Made by a program: the position numbers and the translations under genes | The notes under the pieces: generated by a model | What the model was told of the DNA's origin: nothing | Database searches by the model: none | Seen by the model: only the letters and a program-made list of their open reading frames with translations | DNA from: Butyrivibrio sp. INlla14 | GTDB lineage: Bacteria; Bacillota; Clostridia; Lachnospirales; Lachnospiraceae | Reading direction: 5' to 3' | DNA: 64,000 nt | Assembly: GCF_900102515.1 (NCBI RefSeq) | Contig: NZ_FMVS01000011.1 | Span: forward strand, 85,980 to 149,979 | Shown here: positions 1 to 9,147 of the stretch, in pieces | How the letters are laid out: every line of letters begins with the position of its first letter | How positions within the stretch are numbered: the first letter of the stretch is position 1

Positions 1-871
1 CAACATCAAGCTGAGTGAAAATATCAGCAAATATCTCCTGTACGCCCTCAGCATTTACAAGGCAGGCAATCGCAGAATCTATTTCATCGCTCGTAGCAAC
101 CGCTTCTCTTACTCTTTCTAAAATAGCCTTATACGAAACAGCATCTTCGTAATTTATGGTAAAAGAATCAGCTACAGGAATCGCATATTTAAGTATAAGA
201 GCCTTTAGTTCCTCAGATGGTGTATTTTCATATACAGTTATCATACGACTTAGAAGATCAGAATATTTGGCAAAAGAGCATCCATTCTCATCTCCATTTC
301 TAAACAAGCCATTGGGATCACCTGTATATGCGCTAAAGCATCTGTCATAGGCCGCTGATAAAAGTTCAATAGCATCTGCATTAGTGTTATCCTGCTCAAG
401 AACCTCAAGAACAGAAAGCACTGTATCTATATTGCCTTCTCCCTTATTCATTGAATTAACTGCATCATTCATAATGACAGTCAGATAATTGCCAAGAAGA
501 GCTTCATTTTCAGTATTCTGCCAGCCATCGTACAAAACTTTCTTGGCTGATTCTGTATCATCAATACTAAGGTATGCACTAGCCATATTGTTGTAAGCTG
601 TAACTGAACCCGAATCTATTTCAATAGCCTCAGAATAGGAGTTTATTGCAGCGTCATATTCTGCATTCTCTGAATATCTGTTTCCCGCTGCTATAGCCTT
701 ACTGACCTTAACAAATGGAAGGCTGGAATATACTACATAGATTGCTGCAACACCAATTACTACTGCGCCAGAAAGAGCTGCAATCATCCTGATATTAATT
801 TTTCTATTAGAGCGTCTTCTGCTTTTACCAGATGACACATTGATTGTCTTATCTTTACTTCTATAACCCAT
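1..871 (-). CDS. Membrane-anchored TPR-like protein (C-terminus cut by window edge)
   Basis: Reading frame open from an ATG at 871 to the window edge, so the C-terminus is missing; about 290 residues are visible. The N-terminal 28 residues are rich in Arg, Lys and Ser, followed by one hydrophobic segment at about residues 29-48, so it is probably a single-pass protein with its bulk outside. Residues ~60-110 contain helical pairs of tetratricopeptide type (alternating Ala/Tyr/Leu with AEYDAAINSYSEAIEID), and the rest is helical and acidic. TPR proteins bind other proteins or peptides; the partner is unknown here. A purine-rich AAGGGA lies upstream of the ATG. It is transcribed away from the RpiB-like gene's terminator and looks like a separate unit. 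Confidence 0.7.
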   Translation of the reverse strand, partial: MGYRSKDKTINVSSGKSRRRSNRKINIRMIAALSGAVVIGVAAIYVVYSSLPFVKVSKAIAAGNRYSENAEYDAAINSYSEAIEIDSGSVTAYNNMASAYLSIDDTESAKKVLYDGWQNTENEALLGNYLTVIMNDAVNSMNKGEGNIDTVLSVLEVLEQDNTNADAIELLSAAYDRCFSAYTGDPNGLFRNGDENGCSFAKYSDLLSRMITVYENTPSEELKALILKYAIPVADSFTINYEDAVSYKAILERVREAVATSDEIDSAIACLVNAEGVQEIFADIFTQLDV

Positions 872-977
872 TTTAAAACAAATATCCCTTATAATCTTGT
901 TTAACTAACTACCTATGCCCCACACAACACAAGAAAAAGTATATCATAAAGCCTTTGATTTATCTAGGCTAGTACAA

Positions 978-1019
978 AGAAAAAATCACCACGCCAGATA
1001 TTAAAAATCCGCGTGGTGA
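978..1019 (-). terminator. Intrinsic terminator after the RpiB-like gene
   Basis: Perfect 9-bp stem (986-994 with 1011-1019, TCACCACGC/GCGTGGTGA), followed on the minus strand by a T-rich run. It lies about 50 bp past the stop of the RpiB-like gene. Confidence 0.8.
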
Positions 1020-1070
1020 CTATATCTTTACAATAATATATCAGTACTTACATACCTAATAGCATAAGGT

Positions 1071-1712
1071 TTATGCTAAAATTTCGTGAACTGCAGCCTT
1101 GATGTTTTCGTCCTTAGCATTTGCATCAAAGTACTCAAGGAAATGCTCTCCAGAAAGTGCTCCCTTCACAAGATCTCTGTCAAGGTTCTTAAGGATAGCT
1201 ACAACATCCTGGTTGTATGTAACCTTCTTGACTTCATCAAGGATTTTCTTATTTCTCTGCTCTGGTACTGCTCTCTCTCTTGGATAGCCCTGTCCAGATT
1301 CCTCTGAGAAGAGCTTCTCAAAAGTATACTCAAGATTAAGCTCTGCGCCCCATCCTGACTTAAGAGCGAAATTCATAGAAATAGCGTTACCATCGTTGAT
1401 CTGAGCAAATGTGTAAGCATCAAGCGGATCTGTTACATGTCCGCAGATAACTCCTGGGAAACTGTTGCAGGCAAGCATTGCACCCTCACCTGTTCCGCAA
1501 CCTGTGATAACGTAATCTACTGCACCTGAGTTAAGAAGAACGCATGCAAGAATACCGTTCTGAACGTATGTAAGCTGAGCCTTGTCATCAGCTGAATACA
1601 TACCGTAGTTAAATACTTCAAAGCCGTGCTTGTCAGCAACCTTTTTAAGAGCACCATAGATCATCTCGTTCTTGGCAGCCTGGCTATTTTCATTGATCAA
1701 AGCAATTTTCAT
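1071..1712 (-). CDS. RpiB/LacA/LacB-family sugar-phosphate isomerase
   Basis: A 213-residue protein of the RpiB/LacAB family, which interconverts aldose and ketose phosphates such as ribose-5-P/ribulose-5-P or galactose-6-P/tagatose-6-P. The family signature appears as GCGTGEG at residues 71-77 (usual form CGTGIG), with a conserved NDGNAISMNFA stretch further on. At 213 residues it is longer than classical RpiB (~145), as in a clostridial subgroup with a C-terminal helical extension. The longer frame to 1760 is rejected because an AGGAGG motif sits just before the ATG at 1712. It stands alone between two noncoding gaps, so the exact substrate cannot be told. Confidence 0.85.
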   Translation of the reverse strand: MKIALINENSQAAKNEMIYGALKKVADKHGFEVFNYGMYSADDKAQLTYVQNGILACVLLNSGAVDYVITGCGTGEGAMLACNSFPGVICGHVTDPLDAYTFAQINDGNAISMNFALKSGWGAELNLEYTFEKLFSEESGQGYPRERAVPEQRNKKILDEVKKVTYNQDVVAILKNLDRDLVKGALSGEHFLEYFDANAKDENIKAAVHEILA

Positions 1713-1877
1713 TGTGATTTCCTCCTTGGCATAATGTCGGTAATATATCATTCTACACATTCACAAATCATTATAATTAACTCAGAAATGATAAGTCTAG
1801 GGCTTTAACTAGCCTGTACCATTTTTTCAATATTTATGTCAAATTTCGCACATTTTGATATAGATGGCATAAAGTCA

Positions 1878-2732
1878 TTACAAAGTGCAAAGAATCTCTC
1901 CCATTTCCTTTATGCCTTCAAATACTGCATCAGGCTTAACATCAGAGGTTTCTATGTCTCTTACTGTAGCTTCTCCTGTAAGGACTAGAACTCCCTTTGC
2001 TCCATTTTTTACACCAGTCGCAACATCAGTGTACAGACGGTCTCCCACAAAGGTTATCTTTTCTTTTGCTACTCCAGTAAAAGACGCCACCATATCTACA
2101 GTTTCCTTAAAAGGTTTTCCTACATACTTAGGCTCTTTTCCTGTAGAAAGAGTTATAGCTGCGCACATTGCACCACAGTCAGGGATAAAGCCTCCCTTCA
2201 TAGGGCAGTTAATATCAAGATGGGTTGCCAGGAATAAGGCCCCATTTCTGATATACGTGCAGGCATTTGTAAGTTTCTCATAGGTCAAGGTCTTATCAAA
2301 GCCAACGACCACAATATCCGGAATATTAGCTGTATCGCAGGGAACAAAGCCATCATTTTCTGATACTTCCGGTTTAAAGAGATTTATTCCTGCTTCCTCA
2401 AAACTCTCTTCAAGGGCCGGTGTCCCAAGAAGATATACACTTTTGCCCTTGTAATTTGTATCAAGAAACCTTATCATAACATCCCCGGAAGTCATGATCT
2501 TATCCCTATTTATGTGGCAGTTCATCCTCTTTAATTTTTCTATGTAAAGCGCAGGCGAAGTGGACGAATTATTAGTAAAAAATATAAAGTCCTTACCTGC
2601 ATTTTTGACGCTTTCAAGAAAGTCCAAAGCGCCATCTAGTATATCGTTGTCCAGATAAAAAGTTCCATCCATATCAAGGACAAATAATTCTGTTTCGTTT
2701 AATATCTTTTTCTTAGTTGTTAGTTCAAACAT
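1878..2732 (-). CDS. HAD-IIA family phosphatase (NagD-like)
   Basis: A 284-residue haloacid dehalogenase hydrolase of the NagD/4-nitrophenylphosphatase subfamily (IIA). Motif I is DMDGTFYLD (nucleophile D20, acid D22), motif II is TNNSS near residue 53, and motif III/IV is GDRLYTD near residue 230. These cytoplasmic enzymes dephosphorylate small phosphorylated metabolites; the substrate cannot be predicted. The start has a GAGGAAG motif seven bases upstream. Its ATG lies 9 bp after the stop of the potassium channel gene, so the two are probably cotranscribed, perhaps with the helicase upstream as well. Confidence 0.9.
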   Translation of the reverse strand: MFELTTKKKILNETELFVLDMDGTFYLDNDILDGALDFLESVKNAGKDFIFFTNNSSTSPALYIEKLKRMNCHINRDKIMTSGDVMIRFLDTNYKGKSVYLLGTPALEESFEEAGINLFKPEVSENDGFVPCDTANIPDIVVVGFDKTLTYEKLTNACTYIRNGALFLATHLDINCPMKGGFIPDCGAMCAAITLSTGKEPKYVGKPFKETVDMVASFTGVAKEKITFVGDRLYTDVATGVKNGAKGVLVLTGEATVRDIETSDVKPDAVFEGIKEMGEILCTL

Positions 2733-2741
2733 GTTACTTCC

Positions 2742-3944
2742 TCAAATATATTTATGCTTGCCATATAAAAGAACTATATCGCCAGCCTTTATAACTATAT
2801 TTCCCTTAGGAACAAGGGCCTTACCTTTTCTCCGTATCATGAAGATATAGCTCTGCCTTGAAATATCCAGATCTTTAATTGCTACGCCATTCCAGGAATG
2901 GCCTTCATTTATAGTTATTTCCTTAAGATCAATAGGAGAAATATCCTTGATTTTCTCCGCGCACATTACCAGAATGTCGCCATTTTCAAGCACCGTCTGA
3001 CCTCTTGGAATAATAGTCTCATTTCCCCTCTGAATTGCAACAATCATAACATCCTTGGGTATACCGATATCAACTATCTTTTTTCCTGTCCAGGAATCTT
3101 TTTGAGACAATCTGATCCTGATAAAATGAATGTTTTCTTCCTCAGCAAAGTCACCCACAGTCTTAAGCTTCTGGTACTGTTCAACAAAGCCTGCACTGAT
3201 GATACCAGTAGGAATAGCAACCATGCCAACACCCAAAAAGCTTATGATAATTCCCAGAATCTTACCCATTATAGTAACTGGATAGATATCACCATATCCT
3301 ACAGTCAAAAGAGTTGACGCAGACCACCATATTCCAGAAAAAGCGTTCTGGAAAACATCTGGCTGTGCGTCGTGCTCAACACTGTACATGCAAAGGCTAG
3401 ATGCCAGCATCAAAATAAAAATGATAAATACAGAGGCAAGAAGCTGCTGACTCTTACTGACAATGATCTCTGTTATTACATTTAGTTGATCGTAATAGGA
3501 ATTGATCCTGAATAGCCTTAGTATCCTTGCAATTCTAAAGAGCCTGAATACTGTAGCTCCTCCTGGGAAAAACACTGGAAGATAATAAGGCAAAAATGAT
3601 AAAAGATCGATAATTCCGGCCAAAGACAATGCATATCTGATTGAAGATTTGCCCGGTGATAGTTTAGGATACAGTTCATTAGCACTAAATACTCGTAGCA
3701 CATAGTCAACTGCAAAGAAAAATGTTGTAACAGCTTCAATAGCAAGGAGGAGCCCTTTATAGTGCTCCTCCATGTAATCAAATGTTATTGCAAAAACTGC
3801 TGCAAGATTTAAAAGAAGGGCTATTATGCTGATCCAATCATAAAAACGGTTTATAGGCTCATCAATCACGCCGGTACTAACCATGTTAAATACCTTAGCT
3901 CTAAAACGATTGATTTTCGCTCTTAAACTGTTTCTATCAGCCAT
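2742..3944 (-). CDS. Voltage-gated-type potassium channel with two C-terminal TrkA-C-like domains
   Basis: A 400-residue six-helix cation channel. An S4-like Arg-rich helix lies at 134-147 (RLFRIARILRLFRI), and the K+ selectivity filter TVGYGD at 214-219 is followed by S6. After the pore, residues ~265-400 hold two similar modules (GDILVM and GDIVLLYG endings), as in duplicated TrkA-C/RCK_C regulatory domains that bind ligands in K+ channels and transporters. It sits in the cytoplasmic membrane and probably passes K+ in response to voltage and a ligand. Its ATG directly abuts the stop of the helicase gene with no gap, suggesting translational coupling. Confidence 0.9.
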   Translation of the reverse strand: MADRNSLRAKINRFRAKVFNMVSTGVIDEPINRFYDWISIIALLLNLAAVFAITFDYMEEHYKGLLLAIEAVTTFFFAVDYVLRVFSANELYPKLSPGKSSIRYALSLAGIIDLLSFLPYYLPVFFPGGATVFRLFRIARILRLFRINSYYDQLNVITEIIVSKSQQLLASVFIIFILMLASSLCMYSVEHDAQPDVFQNAFSGIWWSASTLLTVGYGDIYPVTIMGKILGIIISFLGVGMVAIPTGIISAGFVEQYQKLKTVGDFAEEENIHFIRIRLSQKDSWTGKKIVDIGIPKDVMIVAIQRGNETIIPRGQTVLENGDILVMCAEKIKDISPIDLKEITINEGHSWNGVAIKDLDISRQSYIFMIRRKGKALVPKGNIVIKAGDIVLLYGKHKYI

Positions 3945-6029
3945 TTATTCCCCCTTTTTGCCACGCTTGCCAAAGCTCTCCATAACAAAATTGCTAACGT
4001 CTGAAAGGTAATCAAGGCTTCGCTTTTTGTTTTCAGCTTTCATGGCCTTTTTCTCAGATTTTGAAACATTCATGGTATCTGTATCTTTATTCTCTTTCTT
4101 GCCCTTTTTAGAGGTATCTTCCATATACCATGACTTTGTAGAACCTTCCCCTTTGATGTTAATGCGTCCTACATTTTCAAATCCGTCACTCTTTTTTTCT
4201 GACTTTCTCTCATATCTCTTGGACTCAGTACCGGCTGTGCCTGACTTGCCTGTAGTAGATGTAGTCTTATCTCTGTCAGCCTTTATGCTGGCAATAAGAC
4301 TCTCATCAAGTCCTGTGCTCCTTGTAAATCCGTCAGAGTCATTTAAAGGCTTTTGCTTCTTGCGTGGCTTTGGAAATTCCTCGCTACGCTCCTTCTTGTC
4401 AAAAGATTTGTTGTCTCTGCCACGACTATCCTTGTCATAGCGCTTTCCATCACGGCTGCGGCCTTCCTTGTCAGAGCGTCTTCCATCACGGCTACGTCCA
4501 TCTTTATCAGAACGTCTTCCATCGCGCTTTCTCTCACCGCGGCCATCTCTGTCAGAACGTCTTCCGTCGCGGCTTCTCTCACCACGGCCTCTGCCGCCCC
4601 TGCCATCTCTATCTCTCTCGCCGCGAGTTTTAAAGTCTCTGCGGCTTCTGTCACTCTTTTCAAAAAGAACAAGATCCTCTAGATCTGCGCCCATCTTAAG
4701 TTTCATAAATCCGGCTGCAAGCTGCTCTGCAGTATACTCGCCCTCTTCAATCTTCTGATTTACAAACTCAAGTGCCTGCGCTATATCACTATTCTCGATA
4801 ATATCTATAACTTCTGCAAAAACCTTCTGAGACTTAACTCTTGTTATCTCTTTGGCCTTTGGAACATGACGCTCCTCAATCTTGGTATGGCAAACCTTCT
4901 CGATCTCACGAAGCTTGTACATCTCTCTTCCGCCTACAAGAGTAAAGCTCATGCCGCTTCTGCCGGCTCTTCCTGTACGCCCGATCCTGTGTACATAGTA
5001 TTCAATATCTTCTGGGATATCGTAGTTAAATACAGCTTCTACGCCGCTTACATCAATTCCTCTTGCTGCCACATCTGTAGCAATAAGGATATTGATCCTT
5101 CCGTTTCTAAAGAGATTCATTACAGTATCTCTCTGGTTCTGGGAAAGGTCTCCGTGAAGTCCATCCGCAAGGTATCCCTTCCCCTTAAGGTTCTCAGCAA
5201 GCTGATCTACCATTTTCTTGGTATTGCAGAAAATAAGTGATCTTGAAGGATTGTAGAAATCCATAAGTCTGATGAGGACCTCTTCCTTCATCTTCTGTGG
5301 AACTCTGTAATATGCCTGCTCGATAGCTGCTACAGTAATCTCCTTGGGAGTCATCTTGATATATTCAGCATCGCTCTTCTGATAAGTCTTGGTGATCTTA
5401 AGGATTGGTTCTGGCATTGTAGCAGAAAACAGAGCTGTCTGTCTCTCCTGCGGCATTCCCTGAAGGATTGTCTCAATATCCTCTCTAAAGCCCATATCAA
5501 GCATTTCATCTGCTTCATCAAGAACAAGGACCTTAACATCCTTCATCTTCATGGTATGTCTGCGCATATGGTCCATAACTCTTCCTGGAGTTCCAACCAC
5601 AATCTGAACACCATTAGAAAGAGCCCTGATCTGTCTTGAAATATCCTGGCCTCCATAAACAGGAAGAACCTTGATTCCAAACATATACTTGGCAAAATCT
5701 CTAATATCATCTGCAGCCTGCATTGCAAGCTCTCTTGTAGGACAAAGAACTACTGCCTGAAGGTGCTTGTTATTTGGATCCACCTGATGAAGAAGTGGAA
5801 TACCAAAAGCAGCTGTCTTACCAGTTCCTGTCTGCGCCTGTCCTATAATATCCTTACCCTGTATCATTACAGGAATAGCTGCCTTCTGGATAGGAGACAT
5901 ATATTCAAATCCCATCTCTGAAACAGCTCTTATAATTCTCTCATCTAGTCCTGACTCGTCGTAACGAATCTTTCTCTCGTCGTTAACCTCGTTTTCTTTG
6001 ATTATTTCTTTTTCTAAATCTTTACTCAT
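3945..6029 (-). CDS. DEAD-box ATP-dependent RNA helicase with long RDGR-repeat tail
   Basis: A 694-residue helicase of the CshA/DeaD group that unwinds RNA duplexes in ribosome assembly and mRNA decay. The N-terminal core has the Q motif, Walker A AQTGTGKT (65-72), DEAD (171-174) and SAT (202-204); the second RecA domain ends with HRIGRTGR. From about residue 470 the tail is disordered and very basic, with tandem units built on RDGRRSDKDGR, then Ser/Lys-rich sequence. Such RGG-like tails bind RNA without specificity. It is longer than typical CshA (~500 residues) because of the tail. It probably heads a transcript with the K+ channel and HAD genes. Confidence 0.95.
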   Translation of the reverse strand: MSKDLEKEIIKENEVNDERKIRYDESGLDERIIRAVSEMGFEYMSPIQKAAIPVMIQGKDIIGQAQTGTGKTAAFGIPLLHQVDPNNKHLQAVVLCPTRELAMQAADDIRDFAKYMFGIKVLPVYGGQDISRQIRALSNGVQIVVGTPGRVMDHMRRHTMKMKDVKVLVLDEADEMLDMGFREDIETILQGMPQERQTALFSATMPEPILKITKTYQKSDAEYIKMTPKEITVAAIEQAYYRVPQKMKEEVLIRLMDFYNPSRSLIFCNTKKMVDQLAENLKGKGYLADGLHGDLSQNQRDTVMNLFRNGRINILIATDVAARGIDVSGVEAVFNYDIPEDIEYYVHRIGRTGRAGRSGMSFTLVGGREMYKLREIEKVCHTKIEERHVPKAKEITRVKSQKVFAEVIDIIENSDIAQALEFVNQKIEEGEYTAEQLAAGFMKLKMGADLEDLVLFEKSDRSRRDFKTRGERDRDGRGGRGRGERSRDGRRSDRDGRGERKRDGRRSDKDGRSRDGRRSDKEGRSRDGKRYDKDSRGRDNKSFDKKERSEEFPKPRKKQKPLNDSDGFTRSTGLDESLIASIKADRDKTTSTTGKSGTAGTESKRYERKSEKKSDGFENVGRINIKGEGSTKSWYMEDTSKKGKKENKDTDTMNVSKSEKKAMKAENKKRSLDYLSDVSNFVMESFGKRGKKGE

Positions 6030-6088
6030 ATAACTCTCTAATTTCTACTACTACAATTGTTTCTTATACGCGATATACATCCTTTCAT

Positions 6089-6124
6089 AAATGCAATTAT
6101 TCGTGCAAGCACGAAATTGCATTT
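6089..6124 (-). other. Stable hairpin downstream of pgsA
   Basis: A 16-bp stem with a 2-nt bulge (AAATGCAAT...TTCGTGC pairs with GCACGAA...ATTGCATTT) lies in the 112-bp gap between pgsA and the helicase. It has no T-run on the minus strand, so it may be an mRNA 3'-end stabiliser or weak terminator rather than a standard one. The helicase promoter must lie in or near the same gap. Confidence 0.5.
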
Positions 6125-6141
6125 ACTCAGTCCTAATATCG

Positions 6142-6690
6142 TTACATGTCTCCGCTCATTACGTCCTTGTTTTTTACGATGTAATCAACAAGTGAGATTA
6201 TTGTCAGAGCAAGAGCGATCCACATGATGATCTGTGTAAGAAGATCATAATAAGGAATAATATCTCCAAGACCTGCGATCATGAGAATAACCATGATCAT
6301 CTGGAATGTGGTCTTAAACTTGCCCCAGTAACTTGCTGCAATGACTCTTCCATTATCAGCAGCAACAAGCCTGAAGCCGCTTATAATGAACTCTCTTGCA
6401 ATAATGATAACTACTATCCATGAAGGAATCTTACCTAGGTCTATAAGGCAGATCATGGCACTGCATACAAGCAGTTTATCTGCCAAAGGATCCATAAACT
6501 TACCAAAATCAGTAATAAGGTTGTATTTTCTGGCAATCTTGCCATCAGCCATATCTGTAAGGCTGGCAATTACGAAAATCGCTAGAGCAACCCACTTAAA
6601 GGTATCGTTTCCTGGAGATAACAATAAAAATGCCACGAAAAATGGAATCAAAATAACTCTAAGTACTGTCAGCTTGTTTGGTAAATTCAT
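6142..6690 (-). CDS. pgsA: CDP-diacylglycerol--glycerol-3-phosphate 3-phosphatidyltransferase
   Basis: A 182-residue integral membrane enzyme that joins CDP-diacylglycerol and glycerol-3-phosphate to phosphatidylglycerol-phosphate, the committed step to phosphatidylglycerol and cardiolipin. The full CDP-alcohol phosphotransferase motif is present: D46, D49-G50, A53-R54, G63, D67 and D71 (D-x2-DG-x2-AR-x8-G-x3-D-x3-D). Several hydrophobic helices surround it. Its start overlaps the rimO stop by 4 bp and is preceded by GGGGAGGAAG inside rimO, so translation is coupled. It is the last gene of the yicC-gmk-rpoZ-rimO-pgsA operon. Confidence 0.96.
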   Translation of the reverse strand: MNLPNKLTVLRVILIPFFVAFLLLSPGNDTFKWVALAIFVIASLTDMADGKIARKYNLITDFGKFMDPLADKLLVCSAMICLIDLGKIPSWIVVIIIAREFIISGFRLVAADNGRVIAASYWGKFKTTFQMIMVILMIAGLGDIIPYYDLLTQIIMWIALALTIISLVDYIVKNKDVMSGDM

Positions 6691-8042
6691 GTCTCTTCCT
6701 CCCCAATCAGATCATATTCATTTGAGCCTGTAATTCTAACCTTGATATAGTCCCCTGTTATCAGTTCTCTCTTTACACCAGTCACAAAGACATATCCATC
6801 GATATCAGGTGCATCCTTGTAGGTTCTGGCAACGTAAGAAAAGCCTTCATCATCATCTGCATCAGTGATTCTGCCTTCAATTACAGCATCTACAACCTTG
6901 CCTACCATAGCCTTTGCATTGTCAAAAGCTATCTCCTGCTGAAGACGCATCAGTTTGTTGCGTCTGGTATTCTTGACCCTTTCTGATACCTGATCTGGCA
7001 TTACAGCAGCCGGAGTATCCTCCTCCTGTGAATAAGTAAATACTCCAAGCCTGTCAAATCTAAGGTCCCTTACAAGAGCCATTGTCTCGTTGTGATCTTC
7101 TGCAGTTTCTCCTGGGAATCCGCTTATAAGAGTAGTTCTAAGACAAATGTCTGGAATTTCCTCTCTAAGATGCTTTACAAGAGCTCTGATCTCAGCATTA
7201 TTAGTGCGTCTTCCCATCTTCTTAAGGATTCTGTCAGAACCAGACTGAATAGGAATATCAAGGTAATGACATACCTTAGGTTCAGACTTGATAGCCTGAA
7301 TTATCTCTTCTGTAATTTCCTCAGGGTAACAATATAAAATCCTGATCCATCTAAAGCCTTCTATCTCACAGAGCTTGTGCAATAGCTCAGGAAGCTTCTT
7401 CTCTCCATAAAGATCAGTTCCATAAAGGGTAGTCTCCTGGGCAACAAGGAGCAGTTCTGTTACTCCTGCAGCTGCAAGATTCTTTGCGTCAGCAATAAGC
7501 TGTTCCATAGGAACACTTCTGTATGAGCCTCTTACCTTTGGGATAATACAATAAGAGCAGTGTTTATCACAGCCCTCAGCGATTTTCAGATAATTATATA
7601 GACCACCTGTTGTGATCACTCTCTTAAGGCCACCAACAGGCTTTTTATTAAGATCATCAAAATAATTCTTGTGAGAAAAGAGCTTATTTCTCTCTATTGT
7701 CTCATCTAACGCAGTTATTATCTTGTCAGTAGATGATATGCCAAGGATTTCGTCTACCTCAGGTATCTCCTTCTGGATTTCCTCCTGATAGCGCTGTCCA
7801 AGACAACCTGTAACAATAAGAGCCTTTAACTGGCCAGATTTCCTGCGCTCAGAAAGCTCTAAAATAGTGTTGATGCTCTCTTCCTTGGCATCATTGATAA
7901 AGCAGCAAGTGTTGACCACTGCTGCTTCTGCTTCTTCTTCATCATCAGTAAAGCTGTAACCGCGGCCGGATAACATACCCAGCATTACCTCGGTGTCAAC
8001 TCTGTTCTTGTCACATCCAAGTGACACAAATAAAATTTTCAT
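6687..8042 (-). CDS. rimO: Ribosomal protein S12 methylthiotransferase
   Basis: A 451-residue radical-SAM enzyme that adds a methylthio group to the conserved aspartate of ribosomal protein S12. The N-terminal UPF0004 domain has cluster cysteines C10, C46 and C80. The radical SAM site is C158, C162 and C165 in GCDKHCSYC, followed by RGSYRS. The C-terminus is the TRAM domain, which recognises S12 in RimO. The N-terminal sequence SLGCDKN is typical of RimO rather than the tRNA-modifying MiaB. It lies 3 bp after rpoZ and overlaps pgsA, an order common in clostridia. Confidence 0.95.
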   Translation of the reverse strand: MKILFVSLGCDKNRVDTEVMLGMLSGRGYSFTDDEEEAEAAVVNTCCFINDAKEESINTILELSERRKSGQLKALIVTGCLGQRYQEEIQKEIPEVDEILGISSTDKIITALDETIERNKLFSHKNYFDDLNKKPVGGLKRVITTGGLYNYLKIAEGCDKHCSYCIIPKVRGSYRSVPMEQLIADAKNLAAAGVTELLLVAQETTLYGTDLYGEKKLPELLHKLCEIEGFRWIRILYCYPEEITEEIIQAIKSEPKVCHYLDIPIQSGSDRILKKMGRRTNNAEIRALVKHLREEIPDICLRTTLISGFPGETAEDHNETMALVRDLRFDRLGVFTYSQEEDTPAAVMPDQVSERVKNTRRNKLMRLQQEIAFDNAKAMVGKVVDAVIEGRITDADDDEGFSYVARTYKDAPDIDGYVFVTGVKRELITGDYIKVRITGSNEYDLIGEEET

Positions 8043-8045
8043 ATA

Positions 8046-8336
8046 TTACTCGTTCTCTGTAGCCTCAGCCTCATTGTTCTCAGAAGCATTCATCTCTTCC
8101 TTCTCTTCATCTGTAAGAATACGAAGAGTATCCTGGTTCATCTCATCAACAGCAATTGAAAGAGGCTTCTGCTTGTCCTTAACCTTAACCATAGGCTCGT
8201 CACCAGCAATGATCTGTCTAGCTCTCTTAGCAGTAGCCATAACTACTGAATATCTGGAGCTAACAACAGGCTCTTCGCCTTCCTCTACGCCTTTGTTCAT
8301 AACCTTCATAAGATCAACATAAGATGGGTGTATCAT
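8046..8336 (-). CDS. rpoZ: DNA-directed RNA polymerase omega subunit
   Basis: A 96-residue small subunit that helps assemble RNA polymerase by holding the beta' subunit. The conserved omega block is visible as SSRYSVVMATAKRARQI at about residues 30-46, with the start MIHPSYVDLM. The ATG at 8336 is preferred over a longer frame because AGGAAAGGA sits upstream of it. The C-terminal ~25 residues are very acidic (Glu/Asn-rich) and probably disordered. It follows gmk, as in many Firmicutes, and precedes rimO by 3 bp after its stop. Confidence 0.93.
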   Translation of the reverse strand: MIHPSYVDLMKVMNKGVEEGEEPVVSSRYSVVMATAKRARQIIAGDEPMVKVKDKQKPLSIAVDEMNQDTLRILTDEEKEEMNASENNEAEATENE

Positions 8337-8465
8337 ATAAAATCCTTTCCTGCGTCTTACGCACATAACATACCGTATAAAATATAGTAAAGCACAATAA
8401 TATCCATGCTAAAACTAACACATTATAACACAATACAAAAATATTAAAACATATAATTAATATTA

Positions 8466-9086
8466 TTAGAGATTTCCAAGTTCCTCTCGCATCTTAGCAA
8501 TGAACTCTTTATTCCTGTCAGGAGTATTGTGTGCTGATGATATTATACCATGAACTTCCTCAACAGCGTCCTCTAGTTTATCATTAATTACTATATAATC
8601 ATAGTTTTCAATTCCTACAGACTCTTCAACTGCTCTGTTAAGTCTCTGTCTGATGACTTCCTCTGACTCTGTTCCTCTTCCGCGAAGTCTCTTCTCAAGT
8701 TCCTTGGCAGAAGGTGGCATAACAAATAAAAGAACCGCATCAGGATACTGCTCTTTGATCTGAAGAGCTCCCTGAATCTCTATTTCAAGTATAACATCAA
8801 TTCCAGCATTAAGCTTATCTTCTACAAACTTTCTAGGAGTACCATAATAGTGGTTCACATATCCCGCATGCTCGATAAGTCCGTTCTCTTTTATAAGCTT
8901 CTCGAACTCTTCATTACTTACAAAGAAATACTCTCTGCCATTCTCCTCGCCTGGTCTTGGATTTCTGGTTGTTGCTGATATTGAAAGCGCATATTGATCA
9001 TACTTGGCAATAAGTGCCTTCATGATAGTACCTTTTCCAGCTCCAGAAAATCCGGAAACAACTATAATAATACCTTTTCGTTTCAT
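8466..9086 (-). CDS. gmk: Guanylate kinase
   Basis: A 206-residue kinase that phosphorylates GMP to GDP with ATP, essential for GTP and dGTP supply. The P-loop GFSGAGKGT is at residues 12-20, and the GMP-binding part includes TRNPRPGEENGREYFFV. The length is typical of the family. I chose the ATG at 9086, which has GAGAG upstream, over a GTG at 9101 without a site. It lies in the operon between yicC and rpoZ. The remA gene often found between yicC and gmk in Firmicutes is absent. Confidence 0.96.
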   Translation of the reverse strand: MKRKGIIIVVSGFSGAGKGTIMKALIAKYDQYALSISATTRNPRPGEENGREYFFVSNEEFEKLIKENGLIEHAGYVNHYYGTPRKFVEDKLNAGIDVILEIEIQGALQIKEQYPDAVLLFVMPPSAKELEKRLRGRGTESEEVIRQRLNRAVEESVGIENYDYIVINDKLEDAVEEVHGIISSAHNTPDRNKEFIAKMREELGNL

Positions 9087-9147
9087 TTTTATTACTCTCA
9101 CTCTATTTATTTGTGATATACGTGTGTCTCCACTTTGGTACTCAATA

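Noticed and set aside
156..350. 64-codon plus-strand frame at the window start
   Set aside because: Antisense to the TPR protein gene, which is continuous on the minus strand from 871 to the edge.
4343..4758. Several open frames on both strands over the helicase tail
   Set aside because: Produced by the repeated basic codons of the DEAD-box tail; none has a start signal.
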